Below, piece after piece: positions 7,954 to 15,174 of a DNA stretch of 51,445 nucleotides; position 1 is the stretch's first letter, and the number at the start of each line of letters is the position of its first letter. This stretch comes from SKVR01 sp964410015. GTDB lineage: Bacteria > Bacteroidota > Bacteroidia > Bacteroidales > UBA7960. The DNA lies in assembly GCA_964410015.1 (NCBI GenBank), contig CAYPFV010000003.1:1-51445 (forward strand), written 5' to 3'. The notes beneath the pieces were generated by a model. That model did not search any database. It had not been told where the DNA came from and saw only the letters and a list, made by a program, of their open reading frames with translations. Position numbers and translations under genes: made by a program.

Positions 7954-8096
7954 ATTGATGAGTCCACTCCGAAAACAAGTTTTCGGGAAATCTGTGTTCA
8001 TTTTTCGTTTTTAAAACCACTGATAATCAATATTTAGCATCTGTGAAAATCTGTGTAATCTGTGGATAATTAACTTTTCAGAGTTGACCCATTGAT
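7954..8096 (+). mobile_element. 131-bp MITE-like element with 6-bp target duplication (copy A)
   Basis: The element is 7960-8090. Including the flanking AT, its ends ATGAGTCCACTCCGAAAA and (reverse complement of the right end) ATGGGTCAACTCTGAAAA match at 15 of 18 positions. It is flanked by a direct duplication ATTGAT (7954-7959 and 8091-8096). Near the left end is a near-palindrome CCGAAAACAAGTTTTCGG (7969-7986); the interior has CTGTG/ATCTGTG repeats. It has no coding capacity. Copy B at 13760-13890 has the same length in the opposite orientation and a different target duplication, which argues for transposition. Confidence 0.8.
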
Positions 8097-8612
8097 TTAT
8101 TTTTAATTCTATGTGTCCATCAGTATTCAAACCAATAAACAGAGGTTTGAAAATAATATTGACACACAAGCGGGGGATTTTAATTTATCATACTGGTTAT
8201 AATAACACAGCCAATATTTTTGGCGAAGTTATTTAGGTATAAAACGAGAACCGGTCTGAGTAACGCATAAAAATATGAATGTACAAGGCGTTTTTTATTG
8301 ACGCGTCATAAATTATGATGATAGCATGGTTGATTATTTTTATCCGGTAAAACTATAAAATGATATTAATGCAAGGATTAAAAAAAAAGTGAACAGGGAT
8401 GCCAATAGATCAATTGGTTTTATTTGTACTGATGAAGATGTTTGTGGTTGTCAAATAAAGAAAAATTTATTTTTTTTGTCATGTAATTTTATTTTTAGGC
8501 GGCGAAATAAATCTTTTGTTTGTAATTTTATGTAAACTTTTATTAGATTCCATATGTTTAAAGTGTTACAAATCATTTAAATAATTGCGGAAAAAACAAA
8601 GTAATCAAACGA

Positions 8613-8636
8613 ATGTTGTTAAAAAAATAACAACAT
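8613..8636. promoter_or_regulatory. Rex-operator-like palindrome upstream of rex
   Basis: TTGTTAAAAAAATAACAA (8616-8633), with perfect arms extended to 8 bp (ATGTTGTT...AACAACAT). The known clostridial-type Rex site is TTGTTAANNNNTTAACAA; this differs at one position. It lies just upstream of the promoter boxes of rex, which suggests autoregulation. Confidence 0.7.
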
Positions 8637-8649
8637 ATACAATTTTAAT

Positions 8650-8679
8650 TTTGTTATATTGTTATAATGATTAATTTTG
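8650..8679 (+). promoter_or_regulatory. Candidate rex promoter
   Basis: A TTTG box (8650-8653), an 18-bp spacer and TAATTTTG (8672-8679), matching the Bacteroidota pattern TTTG-N19-TAnnTTTG closely. A second TAATTTTG at 8646-8653 could be an alternative -7 box whose -33 region would overlap the Rex-like operator. Confidence 0.55.
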
Positions 8680-8777
8680 CAATAAAGAAAAAAATACATA
8701 ATAAGGATTATTTTGTTTCCTCAAAATACAATGAATAGAATGAGGAAAGAATCTAGTCAAAAAAAATATTGATTAAG

Positions 8778-9425
8778 ATGAGAATGAAATCAAACAATGG
8801 TGAGGTTGCCCCCATTCCAGAGCCAACGCTTCGCAGATTGCCGGGTTATTTGAGTTTTTTCAAATCCCTGAAAATAAATAATGTTGCACATGTTTCGAGT
8901 GGGCAGATTGCATTAAATTTTAAAATGGATTCCACGCTTGTAACAAAAGATTTGTCTTATACAGGTATCAAAGGGCGGACGAAGATTGGTTATAATGTAG
9001 ACGACCTGATAAAGAGTATTGTCAAGTTTCTTGATTTTAACAACCAGGAAAAAGCCTTTTTATTTGGTGTGGGTAATCTTGGTAAAGCTTTAATCAAGTA
9101 CCAAGGTTTGAAAAGCTATGGTTTGCATATAGTTGCTGGTTTTGATATCGATCATGAAGTGATTAATACGACACTCAATGATGTAAAAATATTTTCACTG
9201 AATGATTTCCGTGATATGGCGCAAAAGTTGAATGTGCGTCTTGGTATTATAACTACACCTGATGCTAAAGCACAGGAAATTGCTGATCTGATGGTTGCCT
9301 GGGGAATCAAAGCAATCTGGAATTTCACGCCACAATCGATCAAGGTACCCGACAGTATCATTGTTGAAAACACCTCTATTTACTCCGATCTGGCAGTCAT
9401 TTTAAACAAACTCAATAGTTCGTGA
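8778..9425 (+). CDS. rex: Redox-sensing transcriptional repressor Rex
   Basis: About 215 residues, the usual Rex length. The N-terminal winged helix carries I-P-E-P-T-L-R-R-L-P-G-Y and a recognition-helix region V-T-K-D-L-S-Y-T-G, where most Rex proteins have V-R-K-D-L-S-Y-F-G. The Rossmann domain has G-V-G-N-L-G, A-G-F-D-I-D and the C-terminal swapped helix. Rex binds DNA when NADH is low and releases it when NADH rises, so it fits control of NADH-consuming hydrogenases. The open frame could begin at a TTG at 8769, but ATG at 8778 gives the better start. Rex-like operators lie upstream of this gene and ahead of 9661 and 14758. Confidence 0.92.
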   Translation: MRMKSNNGEVAPIPEPTLRRLPGYLSFFKSLKINNVAHVSSGQIALNFKMDSTLVTKDLSYTGIKGRTKIGYNVDDLIKSIVKFLDFNNQEKAFLFGVGNLGKALIKYQGLKSYGLHIVAGFDIDHEVINTTLNDVKIFSLNDFRDMAQKLNVRLGIITTPDAKAQEIADLMVAWGIKAIWNFTPQSIKVPDSIIVENTSIYSDLAVILNKLNSS

Positions 9426-9564
9426 ACTATGTGTAATCGCTTTTTCTGCTGCTTGTTTAAGTTAGACTCGTTATAAATTGAGCATTCACCAAACCTTTAG
9501 CGGAAGGAAATTTCCTTATTTTATGGTACATTCAGAAGGGGAAAAAAAGAAATTGAAATCCGAG

Positions 9565-9582
9565 ATGTGAAAAAAATAACAA
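9565..9582. promoter_or_regulatory. Rex-operator-like site before the sensory cassette
   Basis: ATGTGAAAAAAATAACAA has a right half and centre identical to the 8616 site and a degenerate left arm (ATGTG instead of TTGTT). It lies just before the promoter boxes at 9588-9618. Confidence 0.5.
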
Positions 9583-9587
9583 CATTA

Positions 9588-9618
9588 TTGTTTAAGGAAT
9601 TTTAAAGTTTTACCTTTG
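9588..9618 (+). promoter_or_regulatory. Promoter of the sensory cassette
   Basis: TTG (9588-9590), a 20-bp spacer and TACCTTTG (9611-9618), a full match to TAnnTTTG. Transcription would begin near 9625, which rules out an upstream start at 9616 and supports ATG 9661 for the next gene. Confidence 0.6.
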
Positions 9619-9660
9619 CATAGTAATAGTGAATTTCACAGATATTTAAAAATTAACCAC

Positions 9661-10005
9661 ATGACCATAAAAGAAATTGCAGAATTGTTGGATGCCCGGT
9701 TGCTATGCGGTGAAGATAAAGCTGATCTGGAAATAGAGGTTGCATTTGCTTCTGATCTGATGAGTGATGTACTCACATTAATTGACGACAATGTTTTGTT
9801 GATCACCGGATTGACCAACACTCAGGTATTGAGAACTGCAGAAATGTCAAACATTCAATGCATCATATTTGCCCGCAATAAAGTTGTTGGTGAAGATTTG
9901 ATTGCGCTTGCCAGGGAAAATGAAATAGCAATTATTTCTTGCAAGTATTCTGTTTTTAAAACCTGCGGTATTTTATATGGTGCAGGAGTAAAAGCAATTT
10001 TTTAG
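9661..10005 (+). CDS. DRTGG-domain protein, copy 1
   Basis: A 114-residue single-domain protein that begins M-T-I-K-E-I-A-E-L-L-D and contains S-D-L-M-S-D-V-L. It is a paralogue of the 110-residue protein at 11957. The fold resembles the DRTGG domain (named from phosphotransacetylase-type proteins; a small-molecule-binding regulatory domain), often found as a stand-alone protein next to [FeFe] hydrogenase genes in Firmicutes and Thermotogae. The ligand is not known. An upstream in-frame start at 9616 would add 15 residues with no counterpart in the paralogue and overlaps the -7 box, so ATG 9661 is chosen. The next gene starts 18 bp downstream. Confidence 0.75.
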   Translation: MTIKEIAELLDARLLCGEDKADLEIEVAFASDLMSDVLTLIDDNVLLITGLTNTQVLRTAEMSNIQCIIFARNKVVGEDLIALARENEIAIISCKYSVFKTCGILYGAGVKAIF

Positions 10006-10023
10006 TCATGTTAATTTTTACTT

Positions 10024-10440
10024 ATGCATTTTGAATATCAGATAGAAGGTGGCAATTTTACCCGGGCAGGATTGGCATCAAGCGAGATCAAAAAAATACT
10101 CAAGCAACTCAACGTTGATTTGAGTGTTATAAAAAAAACTGTGGTTGCCACATACGAAGGAGAAGTAAATATAGTAGCACATGCTTATAGCGGAACCATA
10201 TATGTTGATTTAGACCCTGAGAAAATTGTGATTGTACTGGAAGATGAAGGACCTGGTATTCCCGATATTGATAAAGCGATGACAGAAGGATTTTCCACTG
10301 CCAGCAGCACGGTAAGGGAAATGGGATTTGGAGCCGGAATGGGATTACCCAATATGAAAAAAAATGCCGATGATCTCCAAATTTCCAGTGAAGTAGGAAA
10401 AGGTACAACGGTTCGAATCACCATGTTTTTGAAATCATGA
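10024..10440 (+). CDS. RsbW-like HATPase (anti-sigma/serine kinase family)
   Basis: A 138-residue GHKL ATPase domain with no histidine-kinase phosphoacceptor or membrane segment. The N-box is E-x-x-x-N-I-V-A-H-A, the G1 box D-E-G-P-G-I and the G2 box G-F-G-A-G-M-G-L. The size and stand-alone form match RsbW/SpoIIAB-type serine kinases, which control sigma factors through anti-anti-sigma proteins. Close relatives accompany [FeFe] hydrogenase operons in Thermotoga and clostridia. No anti-anti-sigma (STAS) partner is encoded in the window, so the target is unknown. It lies between the DRTGG gene and hydS in one apparent operon and could relay the state of HydS. Confidence 0.8.
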   Translation: MHFEYQIEGGNFTRAGLASSEIKKILKQLNVDLSVIKKTVVATYEGEVNIVAHAYSGTIYVDLDPEKIVIVLEDEGPGIPDIDKAMTEGFSTASSTVREMGFGAGMGLPNMKKNADDLQISSEVGKGTTVRITMFLKS

Positions 10441-10532
10441 ATGCGAATAAAAATTTTTGACTATAGGTTCGATCACTTCCTGAAGATACATCTAAAATGT
10501 ATTCATCTATCTATGTTTAAAATATAAAAGCA

Positions 10533-11903
10533 GTGAACCCAAATAACCCTGTTTTCCATCACGCACTCAAATTTCGTAAAGATGTTTGCATCGGTTGTTC
10601 ACATTGCATGAATGTGTGCCCTACTCAGGCTATCCGTATCAGAGCAGGAAAAGCGGAACTCATGGATAATTATTGTGTTGATTGTGGAAAATGTTACCGC
10701 GCATGCCCGGTGGGAGCAATTATTGTTGAGCAGGATGATTTTAACGAGATTTTTAATTACCAACACCGGGTGGCACTCATTCCCTCTGTTTTGATGGGGC
10801 AATTTCCCGAAAAAGTTTCCTTTACACAGGTTTGCAGCGTTCTTTGCGAGTTGGGTTTTAATCATATCTATGAAGTAGAAAACGGAGTTGAGATATTAAA
10901 AGATCAGATGATCGAATATATTGAAAACCATCAGGAAACCAAACCTCTGATCTCCACTTTTTGTCCGGCCATTGTAAGACTTATTCAGGTTCGGTTTCCC
11001 ACCTTCACCAACCATTTTATTCTTATGAAATCTCCTTTGGATGTTTCGGCGGCCTACTATCATCAAAAATTGATTGATGAAGGGGTAGACCCCGAACAGA
11101 TCGGAATTTTTTACATAACGCCCTGCGCCGCCAAAATAGCGGCTGTTAAGAGCCCAGTTGGGCAAGACCGGTCGCCCATTACAGGAGTTATCAATATGGA
11201 TTTCATATTTAATAAAGTGTACACTTCCGTGAAACAGGGGTTTATCGGAAAAAAGACTTGCGAAGTACCTCCTGTAGATCCGTTAAAATCAAGTGGAATC
11301 ATGTGGGCATCCACTTATGGTGAAGCCAAACATATGCCAGGAAAAAATCTCGCCATTGATGAGATCAGCAATGTAATCGATTTTTTGGATGAATTGGAAA
11401 ATGAAGAAAATGTGGATGTCGGTTTTTTAGAACTTCGTGCTTGTGATCAAAGTTGTACAGGGGGTATCTTAACCAGTGCCAATCGTTTTCTTGCAGTGGA
11501 AAGAATGCGTAAACGTGCCAAAAAAATACGCACCAAAGTGAAAGAACAAGATCCTTTTTATACAAAACCAGGACCGATTAATCAATACGGTGATTTCCTA
11601 AAACAGCAGATCAGCATTGATAGTATTCATCCGCGCCCTATGGAAAAACTGGATGAAGATATGGTGGTTGCCATGAAAAAAATGCAGCAGGTACATTCTT
11701 TAAAAAGTTCCCTTCCTTATGTAGATTGTGGCATTTGTGGATCACCATCATGTGATTCTTTTGCCGAGGATATTGTACAGGATAAGGCCGAACTCAATCA
11801 ATGTATATACATTCAAAAAAAACTTGAGAACTCAGGAAAACTTTCTGCTTCTGATACCCTTGAAATGATGAAAAAAGTATGGGGCGAAGAAAAATTTAAG
11901 TAA
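10533..11903 (+). CDS. hydS: HydS-like group D [FeFe] hydrogenase, putative sensor
   Basis: 456 residues with a GTG start. Domains: 2[4Fe-4S] ferredoxin (Cys19, 22, 25, 29 and 48, 51, 54, 58); a reduced H-cluster domain with motifs S-T-F-C-P-A (Cys144), T-P-C-A-A-K (Cys198) and R-A-C-D-Q-S-C-T-G-G (Cys304, Cys308); then a C-terminal cluster domain with cysteines 399, 402, 407 and 424, spaced CX2CX4CX16C. All four H-cluster ligands appear present, but the proton-relay cysteine before Cys144 is Phe. This architecture, with no PAS domain, matches HydS (TM1421) of Thermotoga maritima, which is slow and thought to sense H2 or redox state. It lies among two HATPases, two DRTGG proteins and a PHP protein, its likely signalling partners. 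The chemical output is unknown. Confidence 0.85.
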   Translation: MNPNNPVFHHALKFRKDVCIGCSHCMNVCPTQAIRIRAGKAELMDNYCVDCGKCYRACPVGAIIVEQDDFNEIFNYQHRVALIPSVLMGQFPEKVSFTQVCSVLCELGFNHIYEVENGVEILKDQMIEYIENHQETKPLISTFCPAIVRLIQVRFPTFTNHFILMKSPLDVSAAYYHQKLIDEGVDPEQIGIFYITPCAAKIAAVKSPVGQDRSPITGVINMDFIFNKVYTSVKQGFIGKKTCEVPPVDPLKSSGIMWASTYGEAKHMPGKNLAIDEISNVIDFLDELENEENVDVGFLELRACDQSCTGGILTSANRFLAVERMRKRAKKIRTKVKEQDPFYTKPGPINQYGDFLKQQISIDSIHPRPMEKLDEDMVVAMKKMQQVHSLKSSLPYVDCGICGSPSCDSFAEDIVQDKAELNQCIYIQKKLENSGKLSASDTLEMMKKVWGEEKFK

Positions 11904-11956
11904 TCCTGATTTTTTTTAAGCAACAAATAAATATTATAAAAAAAACATATAAGACC

Positions 11957-12289
11957 ATGACAGTAAAAGAGATTGCAGAAAAATTAGAACTTAAAGTATT
12001 GGGAGGTGAGGCTGGTTTGTCATCTCCAATATCGGGTGGATATGTATCAGATTTGCTTAGCGATGTAATGGGCAATGCCGAGGCAGGCAATGTTTGGATA
12101 ACCTTGCAAACGCATAAAAATGTAATGGCTATTGCTTCTTTAAAAGACCTTGCTGCCATTATTCTGGTAAATGGCAATAAACCCGAGAAAGACATGCTGG
12201 ACCAAAGTAATGAAGAAGGAATCCCGGTATTGTCTACGTCTCTGAGCACTTTTGAGATCACCGGGAAAGTTTACGAAATTCTCAAGTAA
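11957..12289 (+). CDS. DRTGG-domain protein, copy 2
   Basis: A 110-residue paralogue of the protein at 9661. It shares the start (M-T-V-K-E-I-A-E-K-L), the S-D-L-L-S-D-V-M segment and the end of the domain, but contains the extra W-I-T-L-Q-T-H segment typical of the DRTGG proteins that neighbour hydrogenases. Two copies either side of hydS suggest they may form a heteromer or bind different ligands. It follows hydS by 53 bp and is followed after 14 bp by the PHP gene, so co-transcription is likely. No catalytic residues are visible. Confidence 0.78.
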   Translation: MTVKEIAEKLELKVLGGEAGLSSPISGGYVSDLLSDVMGNAEAGNVWITLQTHKNVMAIASLKDLAAIILVNGNKPEKDMLDQSNEEGIPVLSTSLSTFEITGKVYEILK

Positions 12290-12303
12290 CAACCAATTCA
12301 TCT

Positions 12304-13044
12304 ATGAAAGAATACAGGGCCGACATACATATACATACTTTGCTTTCTCCTTGCGGAGATCTGGAGATGAGCCCTGCTAATATTGTTCAACGCGCCTGTT
12401 TGCTCGGATTGGATATTTTGGGTATTGCCGACCATAATTCCACCAAACACGCCCCACTGATAAAAAAACTGGCAGAAAAAGAAGGCATTTTTACTTTGTG
12501 TGGCGCAGAGGTAACTACCAAAGAAGAGGTGCATTGCCTTGCATTCTTTGAAAATGAATCTTTTCTCAACCAATTTCAGGTTTATCTTGATGAAAACCTA
12601 CCCGATATAAAAAATAATCCGAAATATTTTGGTTATCAGGTTGTTATAGATGAGCAGGAAATGATTACCGAAGAAGTTGACAAATTGTTGATATCGGGTA
12701 TCGACCAAACTTTCGATCAGGTGCAGCAAAAAGTCAGCCAACTCAACGGTATCTTTATTCCTGCTCATATCGATCGGTCTAAATTCAGCATTACCAGTCA
12801 GTTGGGATTTGTACCACCTGATATCAAAGCCGATGCTTTAGAGGTTTCTGTGCACAGCAGTAAAGAAAAAATGCTGAAAATGTTTCCGTATCTGCAAAAA
12901 TTTTCTTTTGTGCGCGGCTCTGATGCCCATTATATCGAACATCTGGGAAGCAGTTATTCTATATTCAGAATGGAGGAGATCACTTTTGAAGAAATCAGGA
13001 AAGCACTGCTTCAGCAGGATGGAAGAAGCGCCTGGTATCAATAA
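12304..13044 (+). CDS. PHP-domain phosphoesterase
   Basis: A 246-residue polymerase-and-histidinol-phosphatase domain protein. Metal-ligand motifs are visible: D-I-H-I-H-T near residue 8, A-D-H-N near residue 43, E-V-T-T near 66, P-A-H-I-D near 155 and G-S-D-A-H near the C-terminus. Such proteins hydrolyse small phosphoesters using two or three metal ions. The substrate is unknown. Homologues are regular members of hydrogenase regulatory clusters with HATPase and DRTGG proteins; here it is embedded in the same cassette. It could remove a phosphate placed by one of the HATPases or degrade a nucleotide ligand; both are inference. Confidence 0.82.
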   Translation: MKEYRADIHIHTLLSPCGDLEMSPANIVQRACLLGLDILGIADHNSTKHAPLIKKLAEKEGIFTLCGAEVTTKEEVHCLAFFENESFLNQFQVYLDENLPDIKNNPKYFGYQVVIDEQEMITEEVDKLLISGIDQTFDQVQQKVSQLNGIFIPAHIDRSKFSITSQLGFVPPDIKADALEVSVHSSKEKMLKMFPYLQKFSFVRGSDAHYIEHLGSSYSIFRMEEITFEEIRKALLQQDGRSAWYQ

Positions 13045-13196
13045 AAAAAACAGACCTGGAAACAGCAAACCATTAACATATTTACGATAATATTTTAGAA
13101 TCAAAACGCTATGAATTTTTTTTAAGATAAATCTGCTTTCACCTCAAAACGGTTCAGGTGATTTTATCCAGATTGAAATTTTTAAATTATAAAAGA

Positions 13197-13748
13197 ATGA
13201 AAGAACTCGCTTTGCATATTCTTGATGTTGCCCAAAATTCGGTAACTGCCAAAGCTGCTAATATCCGCATTGAAATACAGGAGGACACGCAAAACAATAC
13301 ATTTATCGTTTTGATAGAAGATGATGGGAAGGGTATGAGTGAGGAAGTTTTAAAGAAAGTAACCGATCCTTATTTTACTTCACGCACCACGCGGCATGTT
13401 GGGATGGGCATACCCCTTTTAAAACAAAATGCTGAAATAGCGGGTGGAAGTTTTCAGATTACTTCGCAATTGGGAAAAGGAACCCTGGTTAAAGCATTGT
13501 TTCAGCACAATCATTATGATCGCCCACCATTAGGTGATATACCAGGAGTAATATCTATAATGGTAAGTTCCAATCCGGATATAGATTGGGTTTACAAGCA
13601 TAGCAAAAACGGAAGAACTTTTGTTTTTGATACCCGTGAGGTAAAGGAGGTATTGGAAGGTATTCCGCTTAGTGAACCTTCCGTTAATGTGTATCTTAAA
13701 GAAATGATTGAAGAGAATCTGAAAGAAATAGGGGTAGACTTTTTTTAA
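13197..13748 (+). CDS. Stand-alone GHKL ATPase, hydrogenase-associated
   Basis: A 183-residue protein starting M-K-E-L-A-L-H-I-L-D. The HATPase domain has its N-box at D-V-A-Q-N-S, G1 box D-D-G-K-G-M and G2 box G-M-G-I-P-L-L. An extra C-terminal region of about 70 residues (R-P-P-L-G-D-I-P-G onward) is characteristic of the hydrogenase-linked family and absent from the HATPase at 10024. There is no histidine phosphoacceptor domain. A GTG at 13158 would extend the protein by 13 residues, but ATG 13197 begins exactly at the conserved N-terminus. It is the last gene of the cassette; a mobile element copy is inserted right after it (target duplication at 13754). Confidence 0.8.
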   Translation: MKELALHILDVAQNSVTAKAANIRIEIQEDTQNNTFIVLIEDDGKGMSEEVLKKVTDPYFTSRTTRHVGMGIPLLKQNAEIAGGSFQITSQLGKGTLVKALFQHNHYDRPPLGDIPGVISIMVSSNPDIDWVYKHSKNGRTFVFDTREVKEVLEGIPLSEPSVNVYLKEMIEENLKEIGVDFF

Positions 13749-13753
13749 AAGAT

Positions 13754-13896
13754 ATAAATGAGTCCACGCTGAAAAGTAAATTATCCACAGATTACACAGA
13801 TTTACACAGATGCTAAATTCTGATAATCAATGTGATTGAAAAAAGAAAAAGAACACAGATTTGCCGAAAACAAGTTTTCGGAGTGGACTCATAAAT
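13754..13896 (-). mobile_element. 131-bp MITE-like element with 6-bp target duplication (copy B)
   Basis: The element is 13760-13890, in reverse orientation relative to 7960-8090. Including the flanking AT, its ends ATGAGTCCACGCTGAAAA and ATGAGTCCACTCCGAAAA (right end, reverse complement) match at 16 of 18 positions. It is flanked by ATAAAT at 13754-13759 and 13891-13896. The near-palindrome CCGAAAACAAGTTTTCGG is at 13864-13881. It is non-coding and begins 12 bp after the last cassette gene. Confidence 0.82.
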
Positions 13897-13951
13897 AGAG
13901 AATAATTTGTTTATTTGCGATCACAAAGGCAATATTAGGAAAACCCTAAAG

Positions 13952-13969
13952 ATGTTATTTTATTAACAA
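13952..13969. promoter_or_regulatory. Weak Rex-operator-like palindrome
   Basis: ATGTTATTTTATTAACAA, with arms TGTTA/TAACA matching the Rex half-sites. It lies about 800 bp before complex 2, so it is either an auxiliary site or chance in AT-rich DNA. Confidence 0.35.
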
Positions 13970-14593
13970 CGTTTGGTTTTCACTCTTTAATGTCGTATTT
14001 GCCTAAACAATTTTTAGTTTTCCAGGTATTTGAATGTGCTTGCTGCCAAGCATGTAAATAACTCTTTTTTATTTTAATGTAGCACAGAAAAGAAAAAATG
14101 AATTCATGTCCGCTTGTTGAAAACGAGCCTTAAAATATCACTGAGCGATTGATATATAATGGTTGGGTATCAGGGAAACATGATTTTATAAGGGTTTTAA
14201 TCAATTTTTTGCATAAAGTATTTTGTTGTCGTAAGTTTTAAATGGTAAAAAGGAGGCAACACAGGTGAAGTTTTCTCAACATATTTAACTTACAACTTAT
14301 TTAGAATAAATATAAAATAGAGGAAAATACAATTTTGGATCGTCCAAATCATACGGGTTAAGTTTAATTGCATTATCTTTGTCAAAATGTTGAAAAGCAA
14401 TGAGGAAGGCAGCAATTTGTAAACCCTGAATTTTTAAATTACTGCCCATTCTTTCCCAGTCAATAACAATAGTTAATCATTGATATACAAGTCATTAACG
14501 TTCTTTGACGATATTTTTTCAGAATGCTGCTTTTTTATCATTACACCAGTGCAGGTATGCTGAAAATAATATCACTTTAAATGCTACGTTATA

Positions 14594-14611
14594 TTGTTAA
14601 TAAATTAACAA
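14594..14611. promoter_or_regulatory. Perfect Rex operator upstream of hydrogenase complex 2
   Basis: TTGTTAATAAATTAACAA is a perfect 8+2+8 palindrome and a full match to the known Rex consensus TTGTTAANNNNTTAACAA. It lies 147 bp upstream of the first gene of the operon. This is the best of the four sites in the window. Confidence 0.78.
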
Positions 14612-14757
14612 CGCAGATAAATATCTGGTCTGCGAATAGTGAATTTTTTTACTCAGGTAAAGTATCCACTTTTACAAAATGACCATGGTAATTTTACTGA
14701 CCTATTTTCAATAAAATAATAAGACCAATAAATTATTTATCAAACAGGATTACAGAT

Positions 14758-15174
14758 ATGAGCAAAATCAAATCTTTAGCAGATTTAAAAAAGATGAAGA
14801 GCAATCTTCAGTCTAAAATCTCCCTCAGAGAAAGAAGCGATAACCCCGAAGGACGCGTATTAATCAGGGTAGGTATGGGTACCAGTGGAATTGCATCAGG
14901 TGCCAAGCAAATCATGGAATTTTTCCTTGAAGAAACAGAAAAAAGGAACGTTGATGCCATCATTACACAAGTTGGTGATATGGGTTACAGTTATGCCGAT
15001 CCCACCATCGAGGTAACGCTACCCGGCAAAGAACCCCTTGTATTTGGTGATGTTGATTTGAAAAAAGCAGATGACATCATCGAAAAGTATATTAAGAACG
15101 GGGAGATGCTTGACGGTATTATCCCTGTAAACTATGAAACCATTAACGAAAAAACTGAAGGAGGAAAAAAATAA
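14758..15174 (+). CDS. HndB-like small hydrogenase subunit lacking all cysteines
   Basis: A 138-residue protein with the fold signature of the [2Fe-2S] thioredoxin-like ferredoxins of NADH-linked hydrogenases (HndB type; compare the N-terminal domain of HydB). The segments R-V-G-M-G-T-S-G-I-A-S-G-A and T-Q-V-G-D-M-G-Y-S-Y-A-D-P-T-I-E-V align with regions where family members carry their four cluster cysteines. Here the protein has no cysteine at all, so it cannot hold that cluster. It is the first gene of operon 2, and its stop codon overlaps the ATG of hydB (TAATG). A structural or docking role in the complex is likely; this is inference. Confidence 0.75.
   Translation: MSKIKSLADLKKMKSNLQSKISLRERSDNPEGRVLIRVGMGTSGIASGAKQIMEFFLEETEKRNVDAIITQVGDMGYSYADPTIEVTLPGKEPLVFGDVDLKKADDIIEKYIKNGEMLDGIIPVNYETINEKTEGGKK

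Larger units (their letters stand above)
7424..8777. other. Repeat-rich gap between complex 1 and rex
   Basis: No real gene is seen. In order: a terminator (7484-7523), a repeat segment shared with 51053-51163, two tandem copies of a 125-bp dispersed repeat, a 131-bp inverted-repeat mobile element (7960-8090), about 500 bp of AT-rich sequence, a Rex-like operator (8616-8633) and promoter boxes for rex. An 80-codon open frame at 7795-8037 runs through repeats and is not considered a gene. Confidence 0.75.
13749..14757. other. Long regulatory gap before hydrogenase complex 2
   Basis: About 1 kb with no gene. It holds the second 131-bp MITE-like element, a weaker Rex-like palindrome (13952-13969) and a perfect one (14594-14611). 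The remainder is AT-rich with no recognisable RNA or coding signal. Confidence 0.7.

Noticed and set aside
7795..8037. 80-codon plus-strand open frame
   Set aside because: It starts inside the repeat core and runs through the repeat and the 131-bp element; no protein-like pattern and the frame is not kept in other copies.
9616..9660. Upstream start for the first DRTGG protein
   Set aside because: It overlaps the predicted -7 box and adds residues absent from the paralogue at 11957.
10024..10440. Histidine kinase fragment
   Set aside because: All ATPase boxes are intact, the size fits stand-alone RsbW-type proteins, and neighbours show no lost phosphoacceptor domain.
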